The notes under the pieces: generated by a model
The model's database searches: none
The model's input: only the letters and a program-made list of their open reading frames with translations
Told to the model about the DNA's origin: nothing
Position numbers and translations under genes: made by a program
Assembly: GCA_001310455.1 (NCBI GenBank)
Contig: BAXG01000010.1
Coordinates: 62,001-126,000, forward strand
Direction: 5' to 3'
Origin: Photobacterium sp. JCM 19050
Lineage (GTDB): Bacteria > Pseudomonadota > Gammaproteobacteria > Enterobacterales > Vibrionaceae
DNA length: 64,000 bases
Shown: in pieces, positions 17,426 through 28,757 of the stretch
Layout: every line of letters begins with the position of its first letter
How positions within the stretch are numbered: position 1 is the first letter of the stretch

Positions 17426-18315
17426 AAGTTACTGCTATCCTCCTGGTTGGTAAGGAGGGAATAGGTAATGTTCAGGTCCGCATGGGCGGTATCGTGAATG
17501 TAATTCAGTGCTAACTGATTTTTCTGGCCACCGGTGACAATCACTTCCTGAAGATTTCGTGATTTCAGATACTTGTCCGCATATTGCGTGACACAGCGTT
17601 CTATCATGGGTTGCCAGTTGGCGACAGAAGGGTTGTTTTCCGGAATCATCACTTCTACCCCTTTTACGGCGGTAAGATGGCGGAACGTTTCGCTCTTCTG
17701 CGCGGTAAAGATAAACAGGAACAGCGGAATCAGTACGGCAAGAATCAGACAAAAAACGGCCGGAAGGGAGAGTGATTTTTCGTGTTCTTTTTTGTTAACC
17801 GGTACACGAGCTGCAACCGTTTCACGATGCAAATCCTTTGGCTCCTGCGATGAGGAGACATCTTCCAACAATCCTTCCTCGCATTCTAATACGCTGGCAC
17901 TGACTTCAGCAGACAAGTTTTCATCTTGAAGCAGCGAGGCATCAGGTTGCGGAAAAGAGGTTTCTTTTGCATCGTCGTAATCTTCGATGGATGCAATAAT
18001 CTGGTAACCGCGTTTGGGAACGGTTTTTACGAATTCGGGTGACTTGGTGGAGTCTTTCAGCGCTTTGCGCAGTGTCGAAATCGACTGGGTCAGACTGGAA
18101 TCATCAACCTCAAAACCTTGCTCACGCCATACATAATCATGGATGCGATTTCTGGAGACAATAGCATGGGGTTCTTCAAGCAGTACCATCAGGACTCGGC
18201 ATTCGTTACTTCCCAGACGGACCTGTTCATTGTTTTCCTGGAGGTCGACTAACGAGCTGTCGTTGGGACAAAAGACGAATCTTTCACCGATTAAGATTTT
18301 TTTTGATTGTTTCAT
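17416..18315 (-). CDS. toxR: ToxR transmembrane transcriptional regulator
   Basis: A 299-residue membrane-bound regulator. An OmpR-type winged helix spans about residues 10-112 (LGSNECRVLMVLLEEPHAIV, SLTQSISTLRKALKDS, VKTVPKRGYQ). A variable acidic linker follows, then a span at about 185-205, then a periplasmic domain with the two conserved cysteines (Cys241 and Cys298) that form the regulatory disulfide in Vibrio, and the ToxR mark TGGQKNQLALNYIH. ToxR controls outer-membrane porins (activating ompU, repressing ompT) and virulence genes in V. cholerae. It is divergent from htpG, as in other Vibrionaceae. A porin gene lies 12 kb away in the same window. Confidence 0.96.
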   Translation of the reverse strand: MKQSKKILIGERFVFCPNDSSLVDLQENNEQVRLGSNECRVLMVLLEEPHAIVSRNRIHDYVWREQGFEVDDSSLTQSISTLRKALKDSTKSPEFVKTVPKRGYQIIASIEDYDDAKETSFPQPDASLLQDENLSAEVSASVLECEEGLLEDVSSSQEPKDLHRETVAARVPVNKKEHEKSLSLPAVFCLILAVLIPLFLFIFTAQKSETFRHLTAVKGVEVMIPENNPSVANWQPMIERCVTQYADKYLKSRNLQEVIVTGGQKNQLALNYIHDTAHADLNITYSLLTNQEDSSNLCN

Positions 18316-18455
18316 TCTAATTTAAGGTTTCAGCCGGCTAGCGATTGAGAATGAATGGTAGTCCTCTTACGCAACGGGATGAGGGCTTTACTGAGCGCAT
18401 ATTATCTTACTCCTCGATCTAAAAAAAACAAAACTTGTGAAAAATCACCAATGCG

Positions 18456-18482
18456 CTTGAAAAAGAAAAAAAGCGCCCATAT
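18456..18482 (+). promoter_or_regulatory. Sigma-32 heat-shock promoter of htpG
   Basis: CTTGAAA (18456-18462), a 12-bp spacer, then GCCCATAT (18475-18482), against the sigma-32 consensus CTTGAAA and CCCCATNT. It lies 44 bp upstream of the htpG start codon, a normal leader length. Confidence 0.88.
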
Positions 18483-18526
18483 CTCAGAATCAGATAGCAA
18501 CAGGTAACACTTTATTTGGAGAAACA

Positions 18527-20433
18527 ATGAGCGAACAAGCGACTGTCCAGGGCAAGGAAACTCGCGGTTTCCAGTCAGAAGTAAAGCAACTGCTTCACCT
18601 GATGATCCACTCTCTTTATTCAAATAAAGAGATTTTCCTGCGTGAGTTGATTTCGAATGCGTCAGATGCGGCAGACAAACTGCGATTCAAGGCGCTGGAA
18701 AACTCAGCGCTGTACGAAAACGACGGTGATCTGCATGTGCGTTTATCGTTTGATGAAAAGGCCGGCACCCTGACCATCTCTGACAACGGTATCGGTATGA
18801 GCCGTGATGAGGTGATTGATAACCTGGGTACCATCGCCAAATCCGGCACTAAAGAATTCTTCCAGAAGCTGACTGATGACCAGACCAAAGATGCTCAGCT
18901 CATTGGTCAGTTCGGGGTAGGCTTCTATTCTGCCTTTATTGTGGCAGACAAAGTGACGGTACGTACTCGCGCAGCCGGCACTGCAACTGATGAAGCGGTG
19001 CAGTGGGAATCAACCGGTGAAGGCGAATACACCCTTGAGTCGATCGTAAAAGAAGGCCGAGGTACCGACATCACCCTGCACATGCGTGAAGACGGCAAAG
19101 AGTTCCTGAACGACTGGCGTTTGCGTGATGTGGTTGGAAAATACTCAGACCACATCGGTATCCCTGTCGAGTTGTGGACAGTAGAAAAAGACGAAGAAGG
19201 CAACGACAAAGAAGCCAAGTGGGACAAGATCAACAAGGCCAAGGCGCTGTGGACCCGTTCCAAGAGCGATATCTCTGACGAAGAATATCAGGAGTTCTAT
19301 AAGCACCTGGCCCATGATTTTTCTGAGCCGCTGAGCTGGAGCCACAACCGCGTTGAAGGCAAGAACGATTACACAAGCCTGCTTTATGTCCCGTCTAAAG
19401 CACCTTGGGATCTGTTTAACCGCGACCACAAGCATGGCCTGAAACTGTATGTCCAGCGTGTTTTCATCATGGATGACGCCGCGCAGTTTATGCCTGGTTA
19501 CATGCGTTTTGTTCGTGGCCTGATTGACTCAAACGACTTGCCGCTGAACGTATCCCGTGAAATTCTGCAGGACAACAAAGTCACGCAGTCACTGCGTAAT
19601 GCGTTGACCAAGCGTGTTCTGTCTATGCTGGAGCGTATGGGCAAGAATGACCCAGAGAAGTACGCCACCCTGTGGAAAGAGTTTGGTCTGGTACTGAAAG
19701 AAGGTCCGGCTGAAGACTTTGCCAACCGTGAGAAAATTGCAGCCCTGCTGCGTTTTGCCTCAACTCACAACGAATCCAGTGAACAGAACGTTTCGCTGAC
19801 TGATTACGTTGCACGAATGAAGGAAGGTCAGGACAAGATTTTCTACATCACGCGGACAGCTACAGCGCAGCCAAACACAGCCCACACCTTGAACAGTTCA
19901 AGGCCAAAGGCATTGAAGTCCTGCTTTTGTCAGATCGTATTGATGAGTGGATGATGAGCTACCTGCCAGAGTTTGATGGTAAGCAGTTCCAGTCTGTCAC
20001 TAAGGCGGACGTCGATCTGAGCAAGTTCGACGACGATGAAAGCAAAGCCAAGCGTGAGGAAACCGAGAAAGAATTCGAGTCGGTTGTAGACCGCACGAAG
20101 GCTTACCTTGGCGAGCGCGTTAAAGATGTTCGCACCACATTCAAGCTCTCAGATACCCCGGCTATCGTGGTAACCGACGGCTATGATATGGGTACCCAGA
20201 TGGCCAAGTTGCTGGAAGCCGCCGGCCAACAGGCACCGGAAGTGAAGTACATCTTCGAAATTAACCCAGAACATCCGCTGGTTAAGCAAATTGCCGATGA
20301 AGCAGATGAAGAAGTATTCGGTAAGTGGGTTGAGCTGCTTTATGGTCAAGCCCTGCTTGCAGAGCGCGGATCTTTGGAAGATCCGTCATCTTTCCTGAAA
20401 GTGATGAATACTTTGCTGGCGACTAAGGTATAA
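18527..20433 (+). CDS. htpG: Molecular chaperone HtpG (Hsp90), frameshifted as read
   Basis: Cytoplasmic Hsp90 dimer chaperone. The ATP-binding GHKL domain shows [20 protein letters not shown] and [11 protein letters not shown]; the middle domain has [13 protein letters not shown]. The frame breaks at 19851: ATCACG is followed by CGGACAGC where one C more (ACCGCGGACAGC) gives [19 protein letters not shown] as in other HtpGs. The repaired length is 635 residues, typical for Vibrio. Expressed from a sigma-32 promoter. The htpG-adk-hemH-gsk order is the E. coli one. Confidence 0.96.
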
Positions 20434-20465
20434 TCGACCGCGAATAAATATTCGGTCATGATACG

Positions 20466-20495
20466 TATCAAGCCCGGTGCATACCGGGCTTGATA
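20466..20495. repeat. Inverted repeat between htpG and adk
   Basis: TATCAAGCCCGG, a TGCATA loop, then the perfect complement CCGGGCTTGATA. It is not followed by a T run on the plus strand, so termination is uncertain. It may end htpG with Rho help or stabilise its message. Confidence 0.7.
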
Positions 20496-20496
20496 G

Positions 20497-21207
<711 letters not shown>

Positions 21208-21264
21208 TCGATAGCGTCATTGCGCATAGGATCAAATCATAGTATTTGCCTATTGCAGAAAAAG

Positions 21265-21295
21265 CGGAGCAATCAATTGGTTGCTCCGTTTTTTT
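21265..21295 (+). terminator. Terminator after adk
   Basis: Stem CGGAGCAA/TTGCTCCG with an 8-base loop and seven Ts. Confidence 0.93.
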
Positions 21296-21378
21296 ATGGC
21301 AAATTGAACATGCATTCATACTAACTTTGTTGGTGTCAGTAATACTGCTTTCATGACAACGCATTAGGGGAACAAAAC

Positions 21379-22353
21379 ATGCAGGACAACAGTTCGAAAA
21401 TTGGAATCTTACTGGCTAACCTCGGGACGCCTGACCACCCCACCCCAAAGGGTGTGAAGGCGTTTCTCGGTGAATTTCTGCATGACCACCGTGTTGTCGA
21501 TCTCACTCGCTGGCTATGGTGCCCGATTCTTCATGGCATCATCCTGCCAATCCGGTCTCCGAAAGTTGCCAAGCTGTATCAGTCAATCTGGCAAGAGGGG
21601 GGCTCCCCTCTGATGGTTTACAGCCAGCATCAGAAATCGGCGCTGGAAGAACAGACCGGCCTGCCGGTTGAGCTGGGTATGACCTACGGCAACCCTTCAA
21701 CGCTGTCGGGCATCGAGGCTTTGAAAAACAGAGGGTGTGAAAAGGTTCTCGTGTTGCCGTTGTACCCACAGTATTCAGGTACCACAACCGCTGCGGTATT
21801 TGACCAGGTTGCCCGTGCATTGAAGACAATGCCGGATGTTCCGGAGATGCGCTTTGTTAATCATTACTTCAGCGAAGATGGTTACATTGATGCGCTGGCG
21901 ACGTCTGTTGAGAAAAGCTGGGAAGAAAACGGCAAGCCGGATCTTCTGTTGTGCTCCTACCACGGAATTCCCCAACGTTTTGCTGACAATGGCGACCCAT
22001 ATCCAAAGCACTGTGAAGGGACAACGGAAAGGCTGCGTATCCGGTTAGGGCTGAATCCTGACCAAATTATGATGACCTATCAGTCAAGGTTTGGCCGGGA
22101 AGAGTGGCTGCAACCCTATACTGACAAAACGCTGGAAACCCTTCCGGCTAAGGGGATTAAACGCCTTGATGTCATTACCCCGGCATTTTCCGTCGATTGT
22201 TTGGAAACACTTGAAGAAATTGCGATTCAATGTCGAGACACCTTCACTGAATCGGGTGGCGAATCTTTCCGATTCATTCCATGCTTGAATGATGACCCGG
22301 CACATATTTCGATGATGGCTGAGCTGGTGAAACGCCATACTGCCGCTTGGTGA
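21379..22353 (+). CDS. hemH: Ferrochelatase
   Basis: A 324-residue enzyme inserting Fe2+ into protoporphyrin IX, the last step of haem synthesis. Features are the N-terminal [11 protein letters not shown], the [12 protein letters not shown] segment, [13 protein letters not shown] with the catalytic His, [15 protein letters not shown] and the [17 protein letters not shown] signature. No cysteine cluster like that of some ferrochelatases is evident. It has a complete frame and a normal length, and lies between adk and gsk, as in E. coli. Confidence 0.97.
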   Translation: MQDNSSKIGILLANLGTPDHPTPKGVKAFLGEFLHDHRVVDLTRWLWCPILHGIILPIRSPKVAKLYQSIWQEGGSPLMVYSQHQKSALEEQTGLPVELGMTYGNPSTLSGIEALKNRGCEKVLVLPLYPQYSGTTTAAVFDQVARALKTMPDVPEMRFVNHYFSEDGYIDALATSVEKSWEENGKPDLLLCSYHGIPQRFADNGDPYPKHCEGTTERLRIRLGLNPDQIMMTYQSRFGREEWLQPYTDKTLETLPAKGIKRLDVITPAFSVDCLETLEEIAIQCRDTFTESGGESFRFIPCLNDDPAHISMMAELVKRHTAAW

Positions 22354-22375
22354 TCAGACGGAAGAACAGAATCAG

Positions 22376-22402
22376 GGCGACATTAGTCGCCTTATTTCTT
22401 TA
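22376..22402 (+). terminator. Terminator after hemH
   Basis: Short stem GGCGAC/GTCGCC with an ATTA loop followed by TTATTTCTTT. Confidence 0.65.
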
Positions 22403-22473
22403 GCTGGGGACTTTTTGCAGAAAAAATGTGTGATAGAATTCACGATTCCTTAGCACAATTACCGAACAACACC

Positions 22474-23775
22474 ATGAAGTTTCCAGGACAACGTAAGTCA
22501 AAGCACTATTTTCCCGTCCACGCCCGTGATCCTCTGCTGAAAGCAAGGGATGAGGCGTCTCTGAAACGTCCTCATATTATCGGTATTGACCAGACGCTGG
22601 TGGATATTGAAGCCAAGGTGGACGATGCCTTCCTGGAAAAATACGAACTGAGTAAAGGCCACTCGCTGGTGATTGACAGTGAGCGTGCAGAAGCCCTTTA
22701 CCAGGAGCTTAAGGAAAAGAACCTCATCACCCATGAATTTGCGGGTGGCACTATCGGTAACACCCTGCACAACTATTCCGTTCTCGCCGATGATAAATCT
22801 ATCCTGCTTGGCGTAATGAGCAAGGATATTGAGATTGGCAGCTATTCGTACCGCTACCTGTGTAACACATCCAGCCGCGTTGATCTTAACTACCTTCAGT
22901 CTGTAGAAGGCCCTATTGGCCGCTGTTATGCGCTGATTTCAGAAGATGGTGAACGTACCTTTGCTATCAGCGAAGGACTGATGAACCAGCTGTCTGCTGA
23001 CTCCATCCCTGAGCATATCTTCAAAAATGCCTCTGCGCTGGTTTTGACTGCCTACCTGGTGCGTTGCAAAGAAGGCGACCCGATGCCGGAAGCCACCATG
23101 CGTGCAATTGAGTATGCGAAAAAGCATGATGTGCCGGTTGTGATGACCATGGGTACCAAGCACGTTATCACCAGCAACCCACAGTGGTGGCGTGATTTCC
23201 TGCGTGACCATGTTTCTGTGGTTGCCATGAATGAAGACGAAGGTGAAGCCCTCACCGGTGAAAAAGACCCGCTACTGGCTGCGGACAAAGCGCTGGAGTG
23301 GGTGGACATGGTTCTGTGTACCGCAGGCCCAGTCGGCCTTTACATGGCCGGTTATACCGAAGATGCCGCCAAGCGCCAGACATCATTGCCATTGCTTCCG
23401 GGTGCCATTGCAGAGTTCAACCAGTTTGAATTCAGCCGTCCGATGATCAAAGAAGAATGTGAAAGCCCGATGAAGGCCTATTCGCACATCGCCCCATACA
23501 TGGGTGGCCCGGAGCGCATCAAAAACACTAACGGTGCCGGTGACGGCGCGCTGTCTGCTGTACTGCACGATATTGCAGCTAACCGTTACCACCGTGACAA
23601 TGTACCTAACTCAAGCAAGCACCAGCACAGCTACCTGACTTACTCATCGTTTTCTCAGGTGTGTAAGTATGCAAACCGCGTGAGTTATGAAGTGCTTTCG
23701 CAGCATTCTCCACGTCTGTCCCGCGGCCTGCCAGAGCGCGAAGACAGCCTGGAAGAGGCATACTGGGAACGCTAA
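22474..23775 (+). CDS. gsk: Inosine-guanosine kinase
   Basis: A 433-residue PfkB/ribokinase-family kinase that phosphorylates guanosine and inosine in purine salvage. The start MKFPGQRKSKHYFPV matches E. coli Gsk; an upstream in-frame ATG at 22426 is ignored for that reason. Seen features are GIDQTLVDIEAKVDD, FAGGTIGNTLHNYSV, the ATP-site NTNGAGDGALSAVLHDI with the catalytic Asp, and the C-terminus HSPRLSRGLPEREDSLEE. The frame is intact and ends in a bidirectional terminator shared with asnB. Confidence 0.97.
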   Translation: MKFPGQRKSKHYFPVHARDPLLKARDEASLKRPHIIGIDQTLVDIEAKVDDAFLEKYELSKGHSLVIDSERAEALYQELKEKNLITHEFAGGTIGNTLHNYSVLADDKSILLGVMSKDIEIGSYSYRYLCNTSSRVDLNYLQSVEGPIGRCYALISEDGERTFAISEGLMNQLSADSIPEHIFKNASALVLTAYLVRCKEGDPMPEATMRAIEYAKKHDVPVVMTMGTKHVITSNPQWWRDFLRDHVSVVAMNEDEGEALTGEKDPLLAADKALEWVDMVLCTAGPVGLYMAGYTEDAAKRQTSLPLLPGAIAEFNQFEFSRPMIKEECESPMKAYSHIAPYMGGPERIKNTNGAGDGALSAVLHDIAANRYHRDNVPNSSKHQHSYLTYSSFSQVCKYANRVSYEVLSQHSPRLSRGLPEREDSLEEAYWER

Positions 23776-23789
23776 GTTCGCTTTGAATG

Positions 23790-23818
23790 AAAAATCCCGG
23801 CTTATTCGCGGGATTTTT
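23790..23818. terminator. Bidirectional terminator between gsk and asnB
   Basis: AAAATCCCG pairs with CGGGATTTTT, giving T runs on both strands between convergent genes. Confidence 0.9.
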
Positions 23819-23847
23819 GTATCTGTGCATCTAGCACCACTGAGAGA

Positions 23848-25508
23848 TCAGTAGGACTCGTTATGCACTGTCTGTACGGCACGACCGGAAGGGTCAGCCA
23901 TGTTCTTGAATGTTTCATCCCATTCAATAGCTTTGGCGCTTGAGCAGGCAATAGACGGGCCTCCCGGTACACATTTCGCTGCATCTTCAAGCGGGAACAA
24001 CTCCTCAAAGATTTCGCGATACATATACGCTTCCTTGGTTGTCGGCGTATTGTATGGGAAGCGGAAGCTCGCCGTTTCCAGTTGTTGGTCGCTGACTTTT
24101 CCTCGGCGACAGCTTTGAGTGTGTCAATCCAGCTATAACCCACGCCATCTGAAAACTGCTCTTTCTGGCGCCATGCGACAGATTGTGCAGGTAGTCTTCA
24201 AAACACTCACGAATGATGTGTTTTTCAATCTTGCCGTTGCCACACATCTTGTCTTTTGGGTTCACCCGCATTGCCACTTCAAGGAATTCCTTGTCCAGGA
24301 ACGGTACGCGGGCTTCTACCCCCCATGCAGCCATTGCCTTGTTGGCACGGGCGCAGTCGAACATGTTCAGCGCCAGCAGTTTGCGGACAGTTTCTTCGTG
24401 GAACTCTTTTGCATCCGGGGCTTTATGGAAGTAAAGGTATCCACCAAACACTTCGTCTGCACCTTCACCGGACAGTACCATCTTGATGCCCATGGCTTTA
24501 ATTTTACGCGACATCAGGTACATAGGGTGGAAGCCTAATCGTGGTGACGTCATAGGTTTCGATGTGATAAATCACATCTCGGATGGCATCAAGGCCTTCC
24601 TGAATGCTGTAAGTCAGTTCGTGGTGAACCGTACCCAAGTAATCTGCCACTTCGCGCGCTGCTTTCAAATCTGGCGCACCGTCCAGACCAATTGCAAAAG
24701 AGTGCAGGGTAGGCCACCAGGCATCAGAGTTGCTGTTGTCTTCAATACGTTTTGCGGCAAATTTTTTGGTGATAGCTGATGTAACAGAAGAATCCAGGCC
24801 TCCTGAAAGCAGCACACCGTATGGGACATCTGTCATCAACTGGCGCTTAACTGCTGACTCAAGCGCATCTTTCAGCGCTTTTTTATCTGTTTCGTTATCT
24901 TTAACCGCATCAAATTCCATCCACTCACGCTTGTAGTAACGAACCGGCTCGCCGGTTTTGCTCCAAAGAAATGACCCAGGGGGGAATTCACTGATGGTGC
25001 GGCAAACCGGCACCAGTGCTTTCATTTCAGATGCAACGTAGTAGTTACCGTGCTCGTCGTAGCCGTGGTAAAGCGGAATAATGCCAATATGATCTCGGCC
25101 AATCAGGTAGGCGTCCTGTTCCTCATCGTACAAGATGAAAGCGAAGATGCCGTTTAGGTAGTCAAGCAGTTCAGTTCCTTTCTCTTTATAGAGGGCGAGG
25201 ATGATTTCGCAGTCAGACTCGGTTTGGAAAGGGTAGTCAGGTGCAAACTCTGCCCGGAGTTCTTTGTGGTTGTAGATTTCACCGTTAACCGCCAGAACCT
25301 GTTTGCCATCATCACTAAGCAGAGGTTGAGCCCCGCTGTTGAGATCGACAATAGCCAGGCGCTCGTGGGCCAGAATAGCCTTGTCTGAAGAGTAGATGCC
25401 AGACCAGTCCGGGCCTCGGTGGCGCATGGTTTTAGACATTGCCAGCGCAGATTCACGCAGGGCAACTGGATCTGATTTAATATCTAGGATACCGAACACT
25501 GAACACAT
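23848..25508 (-). CDS. asnB: Asparagine synthetase B (glutamine-hydrolysing), with four missing bases as read
   Basis: Makes asparagine from aspartate, glutamine and ATP in the cytoplasm. Cys2 (MCSVFGI) is the glutaminase nucleophile; the synthetase domain has the PP-loop [15 protein letters not shown]. The frame breaks near 24525 and 24534 (one G and one C lost), at 24187 (CC to C) and at 24096 (GG to G). Restoring these gives [34 protein letters not shown] and [16 protein letters not shown], and a 554-residue enzyme, the exact E. coli length, ending HNESY. In E. coli asnB also neighbours the nag operon. Confidence 0.95.
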
Positions 25509-25713
25509 AACTTCCTCACAACTTTAACCTTTCGACTACATTCCGTCGTTTCTTCCAATTTGCCATTTCGATAAAAAAACTCAACCCCTATCGGTAAAAA
25601 CAGTAAATATAACGTGTTTGAAGTGAATTATATTCGGTTTTTATGGTTTATTGGTGAGCAAAATAAATATTAAGTATGAAAAGTGAACAACTAACCGAAT
25701 AGAGGAAGAATGC

Positions 25714-25733
25714 GAGGGAGACCTGGCTCCCTC
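25714..25733 (-). terminator. Hairpin after the KefB-like gene
   Basis: GAGGGAG/CTCCCTC arms with a 6-base loop lie just past the stop codon at 25741. The sequence after it on the minus strand is only moderately T-rich (GCATTCTTCC). Confidence 0.5.
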
Positions 25734-25740
25734 ATTTGAA

Positions 25741-27337
25741 TTATGCTGCCGATTGGCTTGAAGGGGATTTTTCCAAAATACGGGCACAGACATGTTGGGC
25801 AAAACCGCTGCCGGCTTCGTTGTAGATATTGAACGCCTCATCAACGCCGAGTTCTTTCAGTTGGTCAACTTCATCGGCGTAGCGGGTGATGGCGGCTACT
25901 TTTCCATCAAAACCCATTTCCTGAATCTGTTCCATCGCAATGATGTTGGCCTGACTGTTTGGCATAGCCAACAAAACAACCTCAATTTGCTTGCGGGACA
26001 TTATTCGCGCCCAGAAATCCGGGTCTGTTGCATCACCGTGAATGACATTTCGGCCTTCATCCTTGTGCCGGGACACTGATTCCTCACGCGCTTCAATACC
26101 CAGTATTGGCGTATCCACCTCTGACTGAGTTCGTCATAGGCACCACTCCCAATCCGGCCCATGCCTAGGATCAAGATTCGTGCATCGCCCAGGGAGATAA
26201 GCTGGTCAGATTGATTTAGCTGGTTTGATGCATGCTCTTTGAGCCGTCCTCCGAGCGTGCCATAGAGAGATTGGCTGAATGTATTGAGGGGAGCTGCCAG
26301 CAAGAAAGAGAGAGAGACAACAACCGCCATCGCAACCAGCATACTGCCGGGTAACAATCCGAGGGAATAGGCCAGACCGGCAACAATCAGACCAAATTCG
26401 CTGTAGTTAAACAGGGTTAAGGTTGCAAGTAGCGCCGTGCGAACCCGGAAACGGAACCCGTGGAATATGACGTAATACAACATGCCTTTAACAGGCAGAA
26501 GCAGGATCAGAAGCAAGCCGATCACTACGCCATTCATCGTAGGTGCTTCAGCAAGGCCAATGTTTAGAAAGAAGCAAATAAGGAACAGCTCTTTCAGGTT
26601 GAAAAGCGATTTGGCCATTTCTGATGCTTTCGGGTGCCCGGCCATTAACATGCCGGCGATGAGGCTCCCAGGTCTGCTTTTACGCCGACAAAACCAAATA
26701 GGCCCGCACCAAAGATCAGCGCAAGGAATACCGCGTAGAGCACCAGCATTTCGCCGTGCCCGGCACCGTCAAGCAGTCTGTGCAGTGCGGGGCGGAGCAG
26801 CGGCAGCGCAAAAAGAGCCAGTGCATAAACTTCGGGAATTTTACCTGTTGAGACGGTGAGGAAGATGACCGCAAAAATATCCTGCATGATGAGGACACCG
26901 ATTGCCAGGGTGCCATAGGTCGAACCCAGTTCGCCTTTTTCCTGAAGGGCCTTGATTGCGAAAACGGTGCTTGAAAAGGAAAGGGAAAAAGCAACCAGGG
27001 TCAGTTGGGTGATATCAAATCCGGCGAAGGCATCAATACCGATGGCTTTAAAGAAGATCAGCGCCAGTGTAAACGCCGCAGTGGTCAAAAGATTATGGAT
27101 GGTTGCTCCCGCCCATATCTCCTTTGCCAAAAGGGTTTTGATATCGAGTTTTAACCCGATGGTGAAAAGGAGCAGAGTAACCCCAAGATCCGCCAATAAG
27201 TTCAGGGTAGGCGTGGATTGGTAGCCGGCATAATGCAAACCAAAACCGGCGACAAGAAACCCTACCAATGGGGGTAAACCACAACGAAGGGCAATAAAAC
27301 CGGACGCGAAAGCAGCGACGATAAATATCCATTCCAT
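25741..27337 (-). CDS. Monovalent cation:proton antiporter, KefB/YbaL-type (CPA2), frameshifted twice as read
   Basis: Inner-membrane exchanger with about 12 spans followed by a TrkA-N (RCK) nucleotide-binding domain (ILILGMGRIGSGAYDEL). The frame breaks at 26663-26664 (CCC to CC; restored KADLGALIAGMLMAG) and at about 26118 (GGG to GG; restored SQRVDTPILGIEAR). Repaired, it is 532 residues, a little shorter than E. coli YbaL (558). The family exports K+ or Na+ in exchange for protons. E. coli carries ybaL next to gsk, matching the neighbourhood here. Substrate ion not determinable. Confidence 0.88.
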
Positions 27338-27433
27338 ATGTGTCGATTATCCTATCGTTTTTTGTCTTAGAGGATGGATGGCCATTCTGACAATTTGCCT
27401 CGTAAGGCCGACAGGAGTGTATCACAAACGAGA

Positions 27434-27466
27434 GCGGCGGCCTTATCCGGCCGCCGCAACTTTTTT
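27434..27466. terminator. GC-rich hairpin after nagC
   Basis: GCGGCGGCC and GGCCGCCGC form a very stable stem with a TTATCC loop. The T run lies on the plus strand; for the minus-strand nagBAC message only TCTCGTTTG follows. Confidence 0.6.
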
Positions 27467-27537
27467 GTAACTATCTCTTAGCGAAACTATGTCTTAGCGA
27501 TGTTGAACTGAAGTCTCTCGCTGTTTTTAAGAAATGT

Positions 27538-28751
27538 CTATTCTTCAAGCAGTTTCTGAAGCAATACGCCGTTTAGCATTGCTCTTTTAACCAGGGAGAA
27601 AGCACCAATAGTCGGTGTGTCCTGTAGCTCTGCGGCAACAACGGGCAGGTTGATATGGAATTTCTTCAGTGACTGGGTTTCGATACATCTTTGAATTGCC
27701 GGGAAGACTATATCTTTTGCCCGGGTTATCTCACCGGAAATAATGATTTGTTGCGGGTTAAACAGGTTAATTGTCATTGCGATGGCTTTGCCAAGGTGAT
27801 GACCGACCTTCAATAAAACCTGCTCTGCCAACGCATCTCCCTGAAGCGCCGCATCACAAACATCATAGACGGAGATGTTTTCTTTCATCGCAAGAGGACT
27901 GTTGTACCTTGGGAGAGAAGTTTTTTTACGTTTTCAATTATGGCCGGATTCGCCGCCACAGTTTCGAGGCAACCAAAATTCCCACACTGGCACTTGTCAC
28001 CAAGCGGGTCAATCTGAATGTGACCGATTTCGCCGACGTTGCGGTTGCTTCCCAGGAAGATCTGCCCGTTTACGATAATACCGGCACCGGTACCATTGTG
28101 AACGCTAACCAAAAGAGCATCCTGGTATTTTTTACTCACCCCAAAATAATGTTCCGCAAGGGCTTGGGCGCGAGTGTCGTTTCCAAGGAAACAGGCGACA
28201 CCAAACTCTTCAGAAACCAACTGACCCAGCTCCATTTTGTCGACCTGGATGTTCGGCATGTAGTCAACAATGCCGTTTTCAGGGTCAATCAAGCCCGGCA
28301 GTGTGACGCCAATAGCGATCAGTTCTTTCAGGATGGACTGGTTTGCAGCAAGAAATTGGTTGATCCGCAACATCAGACCTTCGACAAGCTCAGCTTCACT
28401 GGCGTAGCTGAACGCTTCAGATTGCCTGGCCAGTTCTTTGCTACTGAGGTCGAATAGGCTGATTTCAATCACATCGCGGCCCAGACGGACCGCGATGGAA
28501 TGGAATGGCGAACATTCGGTGGTCAGCGAGATAGCCCGGCGACCACCGGTTGATGCCTGGTGAGCGACTTCTTTAATCAGTCCTCGCTCTAGTAACTGGC
28601 GGGTAATCTTGGTAACACTTGCCGGTGCAAGGTTACTTACATCGGCGACCTGAATACGGGAAATTGGTCCCTGTTGGTCAATCAGTCGGTATACAGCCGC
28701 ACTGTTGAGTTGTTTTACGAGATCTACATTACCAATTTGTCCGCCTGTCAT
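27538..28751 (-). CDS. nagC: NagC, N-acetylglucosamine repressor (ROK family), frameshifted as read
   Basis: A transcriptional regulator that is released from DNA by GlcNAc-6-phosphate. It has an N-terminal winged helix (NSAAVYRLIDQQGPISRIQV), a ROK sugar-kinase-like domain and the ROK zinc signature CQCGNFGCLE. The frame breaks at 27896-27897 (CCC to CC); restored, GTTVPLAMKENISVYDVC joins the halves into 404 residues (E. coli NagC 406), ending LVKRAMLNGVLLQKLLEE. Third gene of nagBAC, 6 bp after nagA. It probably controls its own operon through the two operators upstream of nagB. Confidence 0.95.
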
Positions 28752-28757
28752 AGGTTC

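Noticed and set aside
18430-18455. CRP site upstream of htpG (TTGTGAAAAATCACC)
   Set aside because: The half-sites are separated by four bases instead of six.
23848-25508. asnB as a pseudogene
   Set aside because: All parts of the enzyme are present, including both active sites, and four C/G additions give the exact family length; decay would leave other lesions.
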